Shown one piece after another: positions 8,571 through 16,024 of a stretch of 64,000 bases of DNA. Under the pieces are notes generated by a model. It saw only the letters and a program-made list of their open reading frames with translations. It did no database searches and was not told the origin of the DNA. The position numbers were made by a program, and so were the translations under genes. Each line of letters opens with the position of its first letter. The stretch's first letter is position 1. The stretch comes from Maricurvus nonylphenolicus (GTDB lineage Bacteria > Pseudomonadota > Gammaproteobacteria > Pseudomonadales > Cellvibrionaceae). The stretch covers positions 3,038,001-3,102,000 of the forward strand of contig NZ_AP031498.1 of NCBI RefSeq assembly GCF_042854845.1. The letters run 5' to 3'.

Positions 8571-10043
8571 ATGGCCAGATATAACAGCATTCTCGAAACC
8601 GTTGGTAATACCCCCTGCGTTAAACTCCACCGGCTTGCGCCGAAAGATATTGAGCTTTACGTGAAGATCGAAGCCTTTAACCCGATGGGCTCGGTGAAGG
8701 ATCGCCTGGCGATGGGCGTGATTGAAGATGCCGAGCGGCGCGGCACTTTAAAGCCCGGGCAAACCGTAATTGAAGCCACCAGTGGCAATACCGGTATTGG
8801 TTTGGCGATGGTATGTGCACATAAGGGCTACCCACTGGTGGTAACCATGGCGGAAAACTTCAGTGTTGAGCGGCGTAAGATGATGCGCTTTTTGGGCGCC
8901 AAGGTGGTTTTAACGCCGGCACACCATAAAGGTAGCGGCATGCTGAATAAGGCCATCGAGCTGGCAGAGACACATGGCTGGTTTTTGTGTCGGCAGTTTG
9001 AGAATGAGGCCAACGCCAATATTCATACCACCACAACTGCGCAAGAAATCCTCAGAGACTTTGCAGATGTGGGGTTGGATTACTGGGTTACTGGTTTTGG
9101 TACTGGCGGCACACTCAAAGGTGTGGCCAGGGAGCTGAGGGAAAAGAGCCCCAACACCCAGATTATTCTTTGCGAGCCGGATAACTCGGCATTAATCGCC
9201 AGCCCGGAACCACAAAGTTATCAGGATGACGGCAGCCCGGCGGCCAGCCACCCGGCTTTTCGGCCGCATTTGATGCAGGGGTGGACACCTGACTTTATTT
9301 CCAAACTGACCGGTGATGCGGTTAACGACAAACTGTTCGACCGCCTGATGGCCATTAAAGGCGATGATGCCCTCACCTGCTCCAAGCGGCTGGCGCAAGA
9401 GGAAGGTATTTTTGTGGGCATTTCCTCTGGGGCCACCCTGGCTGGCGCTATTGAAGTGGCCCGCGAAGCTGAGCCCGGTTCACGCATTTTATGTATGCTT
9501 CCGGATACCGGTGAGCGCTATCTTTCCACACCGCTGTTTGATGAAATCGATGTGGAAATGAATGACGAAGAACAGGAACTATCTCGCTCTACCCCGGGAT
9601 ATCGCTTCGACACGCCTTCAGGTGGCGCTCCTGCTGCTACGGTTGCTCCAAGCCAAGCCGCTAGAGACTTTCTGCAAAGCTTGCTGACTGACAAGCAGCA
9701 ACCGGCAACCCTGTTTGCGCTGGAATGGTGTGAATTCTGCTGGACGCTGCGTAAGTTATTTACTCAGTGCGGCATTGAATTTCGTTCGGTGGATTTGGAT
9801 TCTGCCGAGAACCAGAAAGACAATTGGGGTGGACAGGTACGTGCGGCACTTACTGAGCACAGTGGCTGCGCAACCATTCCGCAGGTATTTATCGGTGGGA
9901 AGTTTATTGGTGGCTGCAGTGACACGCTGGCCGGTTTTAAAACCGGCCAACTGCAGGAGCAGCTTGCACGTGCCGGAGTTAGCTTTACAGAACCTGAGGG
10001 GCTGGATCCCTATAGCCTGCTACCCAAGTGGGTAGGCAAATAA
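8571..10043 (+). CDS. Cysteine synthase (PLP) fused to a C-terminal glutaredoxin domain
   Basis: The protein is 490 aa from the ATG at 8571, with GGTGAGG about 6 bases upstream; an in-frame GTG at 8559 is less likely. Residues 1 to about 345 are a complete fold-type II cysteine synthase: the PLP lysine in GSVKDR is Lys43, TSGNTGIGLA binds substrate, and GFGTGGTLKG and GISSGATLAG bind phosphate/PLP. From about residue 365 there is a glutaredoxin-like domain with WCEFCW giving a CxxC at Cys387 and Cys390, and TIPQVFIGGKFIGGCSD as the cis-Pro/GSH region. The known reaction is O-acetylserine (or a related donor) plus sulfide to cysteine. The fused redox domain may deliver sulfur or protect the enzyme, which is inference. 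Ordinary CysK/CysM are 300-325 aa. Confidence 0.92.
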   Translation: MARYNSILETVGNTPCVKLHRLAPKDIELYVKIEAFNPMGSVKDRLAMGVIEDAERRGTLKPGQTVIEATSGNTGIGLAMVCAHKGYPLVVTMAENFSVERRKMMRFLGAKVVLTPAHHKGSGMLNKAIELAETHGWFLCRQFENEANANIHTTTTAQEILRDFADVGLDYWVTGFGTGGTLKGVARELREKSPNTQIILCEPDNSALIASPEPQSYQDDGSPAASHPAFRPHLMQGWTPDFISKLTGDAVNDKLFDRLMAIKGDDALTCSKRLAQEEGIFVGISSGATLAGAIEVAREAEPGSRILCMLPDTGERYLSTPLFDEIDVEMNDEEQELSRSTPGYRFDTPSGGAPAATVAPSQAARDFLQSLLTDKQQPATLFALEWCEFCWTLRKLFTQCGIEFRSVDLDSAENQKDNWGGQVRAALTEHSGCATIPQVFIGGKFIGGCSDTLAGFKTGQLQEQLARAGVSFTEPEGLDPYSLLPKWVGK

Positions 10044-10066
10044 CCATTAATAAATCGCAGAAACTA

Positions 10067-10092
10067 AAAAGGCCGCTATCGAGCGGCCTTTT
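10067..10092. terminator. Bidirectional intrinsic terminator
   Basis: An 11-bp perfect stem (10067-10077 with 10082-10092) with loop ATCG is flanked by A on the left and T on the right. It sits between the convergent cysteine synthase fusion and merR genes and can serve both. Confidence 0.85.
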
Positions 10093-10115
10093 ATTTGAAT
10101 GTAGAGTCAAGCTGC

Positions 10116-10475
10116 TTAGTGGGTATCCAATACCACCAACACATCTTCCAACTCTTTTATCATCTGATTGATCAGCTGCTGGAACTGGCTGGCATCCTGC
10201 TGGGCACCCTCACCACTCATTTGCTGGCGGGCACCACCAATGGTGAAGCCTTGGTCGTACAACAGCGCGCGAATTTGGCGGATGGTCAGTACGTCCTGGC
10301 GCTGGTAGTAGCGGCGATTACCGCGGCGCTTGACGGGCTTTAGCTGGGGGAATTCCTGCTCCCAGTAGCGCAGTACGTGGGGTTTAACCGCACACAGCTC
10401 ACTGACCTCACCGATGGTGAAATAACGTTTACCGGGAATTACCGGCAGTTCGTCATTGTTCGTTGGTTCCAGCAT
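10116..10475 (-). CDS. MerR-family transcriptional regulator
   Basis: The protein is 119 aa. The N-terminal winged helix shows YFTIGEVSELCAV, then HVLRYWEQEFP and RRGNRRYYQRQDV, the standard MerR DNA-binding signature. The short C-terminal coiled-coil helix has no metal-binding cysteines like those of true MerR/CueR. It overlaps the end of ihfA by 23 bases, so it is translationally linked to that operon. The same gene follows ihfA in Pseudomonas and relatives. The effector and targets are not known to me. Confidence 0.9.
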   Translation of the reverse strand: MLEPTNNDELPVIPGKRYFTIGEVSELCAVKPHVLRYWEQEFPQLKPVKRRGNRRYYQRQDVLTIRQIRALLYDQGFTIGGARQQMSGEGAQQDASQFQQLINQMIKELEDVLVVLDTH

Positions 10476-10761
10476 GCGCTTCTACTCGTGCCTTGAGTTT
10501 TTGTCCTGGTCGGAATGTTACCACCCTCCGGGCGGTAATGGGGATTTCTTCGCCGGTTTTGGGATTCCGTCCCGGTCGCTGGCTTTTGTCGCGTAAATCG
10601 AAGTTACCAAACCCGGAGAGCTTAACTTGCTCGTTACCCTCCAGGGAGTGGCGAATTTCTTCGAAAAATAGCTCAACGAGCTCTTTGGCTTCACGCTTGT
10701 TGAAACCGAGCTCTTCGTACAGCTTTTCTGCCAGATCCGCTTTGGTTAGCGCCCCTGTCAT
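10453..10761 (-). CDS. ihfA: Integration host factor subunit alpha
   Basis: The protein is 102 aa, the usual length. MTGALTKADLAEKLYEELGF begins the HU/IHF fold, KLSGFGNFDLR leads into the beta arm, and RPGRNPKTGEEIPI carries the intercalating proline and the conserved family signature. It forms a heterodimer with IhfB (encoded near 55.1 kb here) and sharply bends DNA. It lies 122 bases after pheT in the same orientation, the classical gammaproteobacterial order. Confidence 0.97.
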   Translation of the reverse strand: MTGALTKADLAEKLYEELGFNKREAKELVELFFEEIRHSLEGNEQVKLSGFGNFDLRDKSQRPGRNPKTGEEIPITARRVVTFRPGQKLKARVEAHAGTNEQ

Positions 10762-10883
10762 TTGTCGTCCTCACTCACCTGCTGCTTTTACGCCCAGACG
10801 CCGAGAACTCCTTTACCGCAAGCTGTCGCTGCTTTCTTTAATAGAGCGACAAACCGACGGATCAACAAGAGCACTCACAAACC

Positions 10884-13283
10884 TTACCGCAGCGAGGCGT
10901 TAAAAGCATCCTCCAGAGCTTTAACCACAACATCCATGGAGGTGTTGATTTCATCCTCTGTAAGAGTGCGGGAAGGATGCTGAAAGGTCAACCCCAAAGC
11001 GACACTTTTTCTTTGTGAATCAATACCTTTGCCCACATATACGTCAAATACCTTTAGCTCCTCAAGGTAAGTGCCGGCTGCCTCTTTGGCGGCATTTTGC
11101 AGGTCAGTAACCGCTACGGATTGATCAACAATCACGGCGATATCGCGACGCACTTCCGGGAATTTTGACAGCGGATTAAAGGCCGGGATTTTGGCTTCCA
11201 GCAATGCAGACTGCTCGATTTCGAATACGAAGGTCGCACCGGACAGGCCCAGTTGCTGCTGCAGCTGCGGGTGCAAGGCACCGACATAACCCACTTTTTC
11301 GCCGTTTTTGAAAATTTCAGCGGTTTGTCCCGGGTGCAGCGCGGAGTGCTTACCAGCGGCAAAGCTAAAGGCATCAGTCTGGCCAGTTAAAGCGATCAGG
11401 GCTTCAACATCGGCTTTGATGTCGTAGAAGTCGACATTCTGCGCCTTACCGTGCCAGGACTCATCATTCAGACCACCATAAACCACACCGGCAACCATCG
11501 GGGTTTGTACCAGCTTGGCTACAGTTGCGTCTTCAGAAACAAAACGCAGACCAGTTTCGAACAAGCGAACACGGCTTTGCTGACGATTCAGGTTGTACTT
11601 GAGCGCAGATACCAAACCTGGCCACAGGCTGGTACGCATTACACCCATATCGGCACTGATGGGGTTTTGCAGGGGTACAGGCTGAGCGGCTGGCTCAAAC
11701 TGCTTTAACAGGCCTTCATCCACGAAGCTGTAGCAGATGGCTTCTTCGTAGCCACGGGTTACCAGGTTGCTGCGCAGCTGGCCCAGTTCCAGGGTAGACT
11801 CGTCATCGGTTTGGATGTGCTGAGGCACTGCCATGGTAGTAACCGGCAGGTTGTTGTAACCGTAGACACGGGCCAACTCTTCCAGCAGATCTTCTTCGAT
11901 GCTGATATCGAAGCGGTAGCTAGGTACAGCGAAGGTCCAACCGGTATCGGTGGTTTCCAGGGTTTCCAGGCCCAGACGGTTGAGGATATCAAGCACTTCC
12001 TCATCTGCCATATCGAAACCCAGGCCTTTAAGGATACGCTCGCGGCGCAGGCTTACCTTACGATCACTTGGTACATGCTCGTTTTCTTTAACAACCACAG
12101 GGCCAGGCTGGCCGCCAACGATATCGATCAACAGCTGGGTGGCGCGCTCAATGGCGGCTTCCTGCAACTGGAAATCAACGCCACGCTCAAAGCGGTGGGA
12201 AGAGTCGGTATGCAGACCGTAACTGCGGGCACGGCCAGAGATGGCGATGGGATCGAAGAAGGCGCTTTCCAGCAAGATATCCTGAGTTTTATCAGTTACT
12301 GCCGTGGCCTCCCCCCCCATAATACCGGCCATAGCTACCGCTTTAACACTGTCGGCAATGACCATGGTCTCGGTGTTTAATTCGACTTCCTGGCCATCGA
12401 GTAGAGTCAGCTTCTCCCCTGCTTCAGCCATACGTGCCTGCACACCGCCTTCCAGGGTGTTCAGGTCGAAGGCGTGCATTGGCTGACCTTGCTCCAGCAG
12501 CACGTAGTTGGTGACATCAACCACTGCATCAATGGAACGAATACCGGCACGACGCAGGCGCTCTACCATCCACAGAGGCGCAGGTTTGGACACATCCACA
12601 CCACGAATAACACGGCCGGCATAGCGGGCGCAGGCAGCGCCAGCGTTTAGCTCTACCGCTACGGTATCATCAATAACGGGGGCAACAGGCTCGATCGCTG
12701 GCTCGGTGACTGGTAAGCGATTCAATACGCCTACATCGCGAGCAATGCCCTTCATGCTCAGGCAGTCACTGCGGTTAGGGGTCAGGTCTACTTCAATGCA
12801 GTTGTCGTCGAGCTTCAGGTATTCACGCAGATCAGCACCCAGAGGCGCATCAGCAGCCAGCTCGAACAGGCCGGAATCGTCTTCGCCAACTTCCAGCTCG
12901 GTTTGGCCACAGAGCATGCCGAAGGACTCAACGCCACGCAGTTTGGCTTTTTTGATTTTGAACGGCTTGCCATCAGCACCTGGTGGCAATACCGCACCTA
13001 CGGTGGCGAACGGGATTTTAATGCCTACACGGGCGTTGGGCGCACCGCACACAACTTGCAGCACTTCGTCGCCATTGCCGGCGACCTGACATACACGCAG
13101 CTTGTCGGCATCGGGATGCTGTTCGCAACCAACGATTTCACCAACTACGACACCACTAAATTCACCGGCAACACCGTCGACAGCGTCCACTTCCAAGCCG
13201 GCCATGGTAATTTGCTCAACCAAATCAGCGGTTGGTAATTCGGGGTTAACCCATTCGCGTAACCAAGATTCACTCAGTTTCAT
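10884..13283 (-). CDS. pheT: Phenylalanyl-tRNA synthetase beta subunit
   Basis: The protein is 799 aa, the expected length. The N-terminal EMAP-like tRNA-binding domain spans about residues 40-150 (VVGEIVGCEQHPDADKLRVC). The B3/B4 editing module with GQPMHAFDL and GIMGGE, B5 and catalytic-like domains, and a C-terminal anticodon-binding FDX-ACB domain (SKFPEVRRDIAVIV) follow. It works as an alpha2-beta2 tetramer with PheS, encoded just upstream. The GIMGGE codons lie on an eight-C run on the plus strand (12311-12318). Confidence 0.98.
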   Translation of the reverse strand: MKLSESWLREWVNPELPTADLVEQITMAGLEVDAVDGVAGEFSGVVVGEIVGCEQHPDADKLRVCQVAGNGDEVLQVVCGAPNARVGIKIPFATVGAVLPPGADGKPFKIKKAKLRGVESFGMLCGQTELEVGEDDSGLFELAADAPLGADLREYLKLDDNCIEVDLTPNRSDCLSMKGIARDVGVLNRLPVTEPAIEPVAPVIDDTVAVELNAGAACARYAGRVIRGVDVSKPAPLWMVERLRRAGIRSIDAVVDVTNYVLLEQGQPMHAFDLNTLEGGVQARMAEAGEKLTLLDGQEVELNTETMVIADSVKAVAMAGIMGGEATAVTDKTQDILLESAFFDPIAISGRARSYGLHTDSSHRFERGVDFQLQEAAIERATQLLIDIVGGQPGPVVVKENEHVPSDRKVSLRRERILKGLGFDMADEEVLDILNRLGLETLETTDTGWTFAVPSYRFDISIEEDLLEELARVYGYNNLPVTTMAVPQHIQTDDESTLELGQLRSNLVTRGYEEAICYSFVDEGLLKQFEPAAQPVPLQNPISADMGVMRTSLWPGLVSALKYNLNRQQSRVRLFETGLRFVSEDATVAKLVQTPMVAGVVYGGLNDESWHGKAQNVDFYDIKADVEALIALTGQTDAFSFAAGKHSALHPGQTAEIFKNGEKVGYVGALHPQLQQQLGLSGATFVFEIEQSALLEAKIPAFNPLSKFPEVRRDIAVIVDQSVAVTDLQNAAKEAAGTYLEELKVFDVYVGKGIDSQRKSVALGLTFQHPSRTLTEDEINTSMDVVVKALEDAFNASLR

Positions 13284-13382
13284 TGTAATTTTTCACTTCC
13301 GTTGGGTTGCCCATTCACTACTTTACAGGCAACGCACATTAATCAATTCGGTTCTGTTTCTGCAATTTAAGATGCGTCAGGT

Positions 13383-14369
13383 TTAGAACTGCTTCAGGAA
13401 TTTCAAATCGTTCTCGAAGAACATACGCAGGTCATTAACGCCGTAGCGCAGCATGGCCAGACGCTCTACGCCCAGACCAAAGGCAAAGCCGGTGTATTTT
13501 TCCGGATCTACACCAGAGGCTTTCAGTACGTTCGGGTGAACCATGCCGCAGCCACCCACTTCCAACCAACCGGTTTTGCTGGATTCCCACTGAATATCAA
13601 ACTCAGCGGAAGGCTCGGTGAACGGGAAGAAAGACGGACGGAAGCGCACTTCCAGATCGCGTTCGAAAAATGCCTGCAGGAACTGAATGATGGTGCCCTT
13701 CAGGTCGGCGAAGCTAACGTCCTTATCAATCACCAGGCCTTCTACCTGGTGAAACATCGGCGTATGGGTTAAATCGGAATCACAGCGGTATACGCGGCCC
13801 GGGCAAATAATATGAATGGGCGGTTCCTGATTTTCCATGGTGCGCACCTGTACCGGCGAGGTGTGAGTACGCAGCACATTGTCGTCATCAATGTAGAAGG
13901 TATCGTGCATGGCACGAGCCGGGTGATGGGCCGGAATATTCAGGGCATCGAAGTTGTGGTAGTTATCTTCGATTTCCGGACCCTGCTCTACCTTGTAACC
14001 GACGGCAGCAAAGATATTTTCGATGCGATCCAGGGTACGGGTAACCGGGTGCAGGCCACCGTTGGTTTGGCCGCGACCAGACAGGGTGACATCGATGGTT
14101 TCTGAAGCCAGCTTGGCATCAATAGCCGCCTGCTCCATGGCCGTTTTACGGGCGGTAATTTGTTCCTGCACCTGCTGCTTGGCTTTGTTAATTTCTGCAC
14201 CAGCCGCTGGACGCTCTTCGGCGGACAACTTACCCAGGCCTTTCAGCAAGGCAGTGATTTGGCCTTTTTTACCCAGATACTCAACACGAACATGGTCCAG
14301 TGCCGCCAGATCTTCGGCGTCACTGACCAGCTTGAGCGCTTCTTCAGTCAGCGCTACCAGGTTTTCCAT
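13383..14369 (-). CDS. pheS: Phenylalanyl-tRNA synthetase alpha subunit
   Basis: The protein is 328 aa, the expected length. It has an N-terminal coiled coil (about 1-85) and then the class II catalytic core: HPVTRTLDRI, the motif 2 region VYRCDSDLTHTPMFHQVEGLV, and the motif 3 region FGLGVERLAMLRYG. GGAG lies 8-9 bases before the ATG. It precedes pheT by 99 bases and follows rplT in the same operon. Confidence 0.98.
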   Translation of the reverse strand: MENLVALTEEALKLVSDAEDLAALDHVRVEYLGKKGQITALLKGLGKLSAEERPAAGAEINKAKQQVQEQITARKTAMEQAAIDAKLASETIDVTLSGRGQTNGGLHPVTRTLDRIENIFAAVGYKVEQGPEIEDNYHNFDALNIPAHHPARAMHDTFYIDDDNVLRTHTSPVQVRTMENQEPPIHIICPGRVYRCDSDLTHTPMFHQVEGLVIDKDVSFADLKGTIIQFLQAFFERDLEVRFRPSFFPFTEPSAEFDIQWESSKTGWLEVGGCGMVHPNVLKASGVDPEKYTGFAFGLGVERLAMLRYGVNDLRMFFENDLKFLKQF

Positions 14370-14472
14370 TCAACTTACTCCAAAGAGATCAATCTGTAGT
14401 CATTACAGATCTGCTATCGATTTCTTTACGTCATTCTTGCTAGAACAGGAACTCAGTGTCTTTAACGATATG

Positions 14473-14496
14473 GATTCCCATTTTCACGGGAATGGC
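14473..14496. repeat. 24-nt palindromic repeat, copy 1 (rplT-pheS gap)
   Basis: ATTCCC and GGGAAT arms frame a short loop. The unit matches a second copy at 55939-55962 in the same orientation at about 19 of 24 positions, the differences being confined to the loop and its edges. It is REP-like, intergenic and without coding potential. Confidence 0.6.
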
Positions 14497-14530
14497 AAAA
14501 CAAAACTTTAATGACTACAGACTTAACAAC

Positions 14531-14565
14531 AAAAAAGGGAAGAAGCCTACAGCCCCTTCCCCTTT
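14531..14565 (-). terminator. Terminator-like hairpin between rplT and pheS
   Basis: On the minus strand an imperfect G/C-rich stem (AAAGGGGAAG with CTTCCCTTT) is followed by six T. It lies about 30 bases after the rplT stop. It is probably a partial terminator setting the ratio of ribosomal protein to synthetase expression. I find no Phe-rich leader before it that would make it a pheST attenuator. Confidence 0.55.
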
Positions 14566-14596
14566 CGAGTTTTATTGCGCGTTCACACAGTAAAAC

Positions 14597-14953
14597 TTAA
14601 GCCAGAGCTGCTTTAGCCTTTTCGACAACAGCAGCAAACGCAACTTTATCGTGTACAGCCAGGTCGGCCAGAACACGACGGTCCAGTGCGATATCAGCTT
14701 TTTTCAGGCCGGCGATCAGCTTGCTGTAGCTCAAACCTTCAGCGCGAGATTGCGCGTTGATACGAGTGATCCACAGGGCACGGAAGTTACGCTTCTTAAC
14801 CTTACGGTCGCGGTAAGCGTACTGACCAGCTTTGATTACAGCTTGCTTAGCTACGCGGAAGATGCGAGAACGCGCTCCGTAGTAACCTTTAGCTTGCTTT
14901 AAGACTTTCTTATGACGACGACGCGCCTCTACACCACGTTTTACACGAGCCAT
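14597..14953 (-). CDS. rplT: 50S ribosomal protein L20
   Basis: The protein is 118 aa, a strongly conserved basic protein starting MARVKRGVEARRRHKKVLK, with the C-terminal domain containing FRALWITRINAQSR. In the large subunit it binds 23S rRNA early in assembly. In related bacteria it represses its own operon through the rpmI leader. It lies 38 bases after rpmI. Confidence 0.99.
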   Translation of the reverse strand: MARVKRGVEARRRHKKVLKQAKGYYGARSRIFRVAKQAVIKAGQYAYRDRKVKKRNFRALWITRINAQSRAEGLSYSKLIAGLKKADIALDRRVLADLAVHDKVAFAAVVEKAKAALA

Positions 14954-14991
14954 TACTATATCCTCTTAAAAATGATACTGGGTTGGCCCAA

Positions 14992-15186
14992 TTACTTGGC
15001 GCGCAACATACGATCGATCAGTACTACATCGCTCTTATCAACGATGTTGGTACCGCGCAGCTGACGCTTACGCTTGGTCGTCATTTTGGTCAGGATATGG
15101 CTTTTATGAGCGCTTTTACGCTTATAACCCGCCGCGGTTTTTTTGAAGCGCTTGGCAGCGCCACTGTGTACTTTAGCTTTTGGCAT
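14992..15186 (-). CDS. rpmI: 50S ribosomal protein L35
   Basis: The protein is 64 aa, a very basic protein beginning MPKAKVHSGAAKRFKK and ending in VLIDRMLRAK, typical L35. It sits between infC and rplT. The 175-base gap to infC could hold the L20 operator known from Escherichia coli, but I cannot verify a pseudoknot by eye. That gap also has a short CCTGC/GCAGG inverted repeat. Confidence 0.98.
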   Translation of the reverse strand: MPKAKVHSGAAKRFKKTAAGYKRKSAHKSHILTKMTTKRKRQLRGTNIVDKSDVVLIDRMLRAK

Positions 15187-15361
15187 GAGAATACTCTCGA
15201 GTGTTAAAGTTAAACAAAAAACACTAAATCAGAAATAACAAAAGCCATACTCACCTTTTGCCATTGGTGCCCTGCCTGCGCAGGAATGACAATCAGTTTT
15301 GTATGACTTCGCTTTCTTCTAAAGCGCCATCAATAAGTCATCTAGGCAGCTAAAAGCCCGA

Positions 15362-15901
15362 TCACTTTCTCTTTTTGGGGGCAATTACCATAAGCAGCTG
15401 CCGACCTTCCATCTTCGGATACTGCTCAACGGTGCCAATCTCTTCAAGGTCGGTTTCGATGCGTTTCATCATCTCCATGCCGAGCTCCTGGTGAGCCATT
15501 TCACGGCCGCGGTAGCGGAGTGAAATCTTGACCTTGTCCCCATCTTCGAGGAATCGCGTTACATTACGTAACTTGATTTTGTAATCCCCGATATCCGTCC
15601 CTGGGCGAAACTTCATTTCTTTAATCTGCTGCTGCTTTTGCTTCTTCTTGGCAGCGGCTTTGGTCTTCTTGATATCAAACAAGTGCTTGCCGTAATCCAT
15701 CACCTTACAGACAACGGGATCTGAATCCCCAGCAATCTGTACCAAATCCAGACTGGCAGCCTGAGCAACCTGCAATGCCTCTTCTAAAGGCACGATCCCA
15801 GCTTGCTCTCCATCTGCTCCGATCAAACGTACTTTATCAGCTTCAATTTGATCGTTAATGTTCGCCTTTTTAGCGCGACCCTTGGAATTATCTCGTTTGA
15901 T
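15362..15901 (-). CDS. infC: Translation initiation factor IF-3, probable ATC start
   Basis: The protein is about 179 aa if it starts at the ATC codon at 15901. Motifs RLIGADGEQAGIV, CKVMDYGKHLFD, KFRPGTDIGDYKIKLRN and RYRGREMAHQELG are diagnostic of IF-3. An in-frame ATG exists 17 codons upstream (15952), but its SD-like GGG abuts the ATG, whereas GAGGA lies 8 bases before the ATC. The protein from ATC begins IKRDNSKGR, aligning with known IF-3 N termini that use AUU. IF-3 discriminates against non-AUG starts and controls its own synthesis this way, so the rare start would have a function. If the ATG were used the protein would be 196 aa. Confidence 0.93.
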   Translation of the reverse strand: MKRDNSKGRAKKANINDQIEADKVRLIGADGEQAGIVPLEEALQVAQAASLDLVQIAGDSDPVVCKVMDYGKHLFDIKKTKAAAKKKQKQQQIKEMKFRPGTDIGDYKIKLRNVTRFLEDGDKVKISLRYRGREMAHQELGMEMMKRIETDLEEIGTVEQYPKMEGRQLLMVIAPKKRK

Positions 15902-16024
15902 GGTTCTTATCCTCTCAATATGGCCCTGTTTGAGCCCTTTATTGGTTGCCATCCCTTATTTGACTGGCAACCAACCCTAATCTAGCAACTAGTGTAGCCC
16001 TTTTGGGGCGATTTCATCCTAGTA

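Noticed and set aside
11811..12380. 189-aa plus-strand ORF inside pheT
   Set aside because: Antisense shadow of an essential, highly conserved gene; no start signal.
14440..14481. 13-residue minus-strand frame ending in EFLF before pheS, considered as a pheM-like leader peptide
   Set aside because: It lies after, not before, the terminator-like hairpin, starts inside a REP-like palindrome and has no SD. It could not drive attenuation of pheST.
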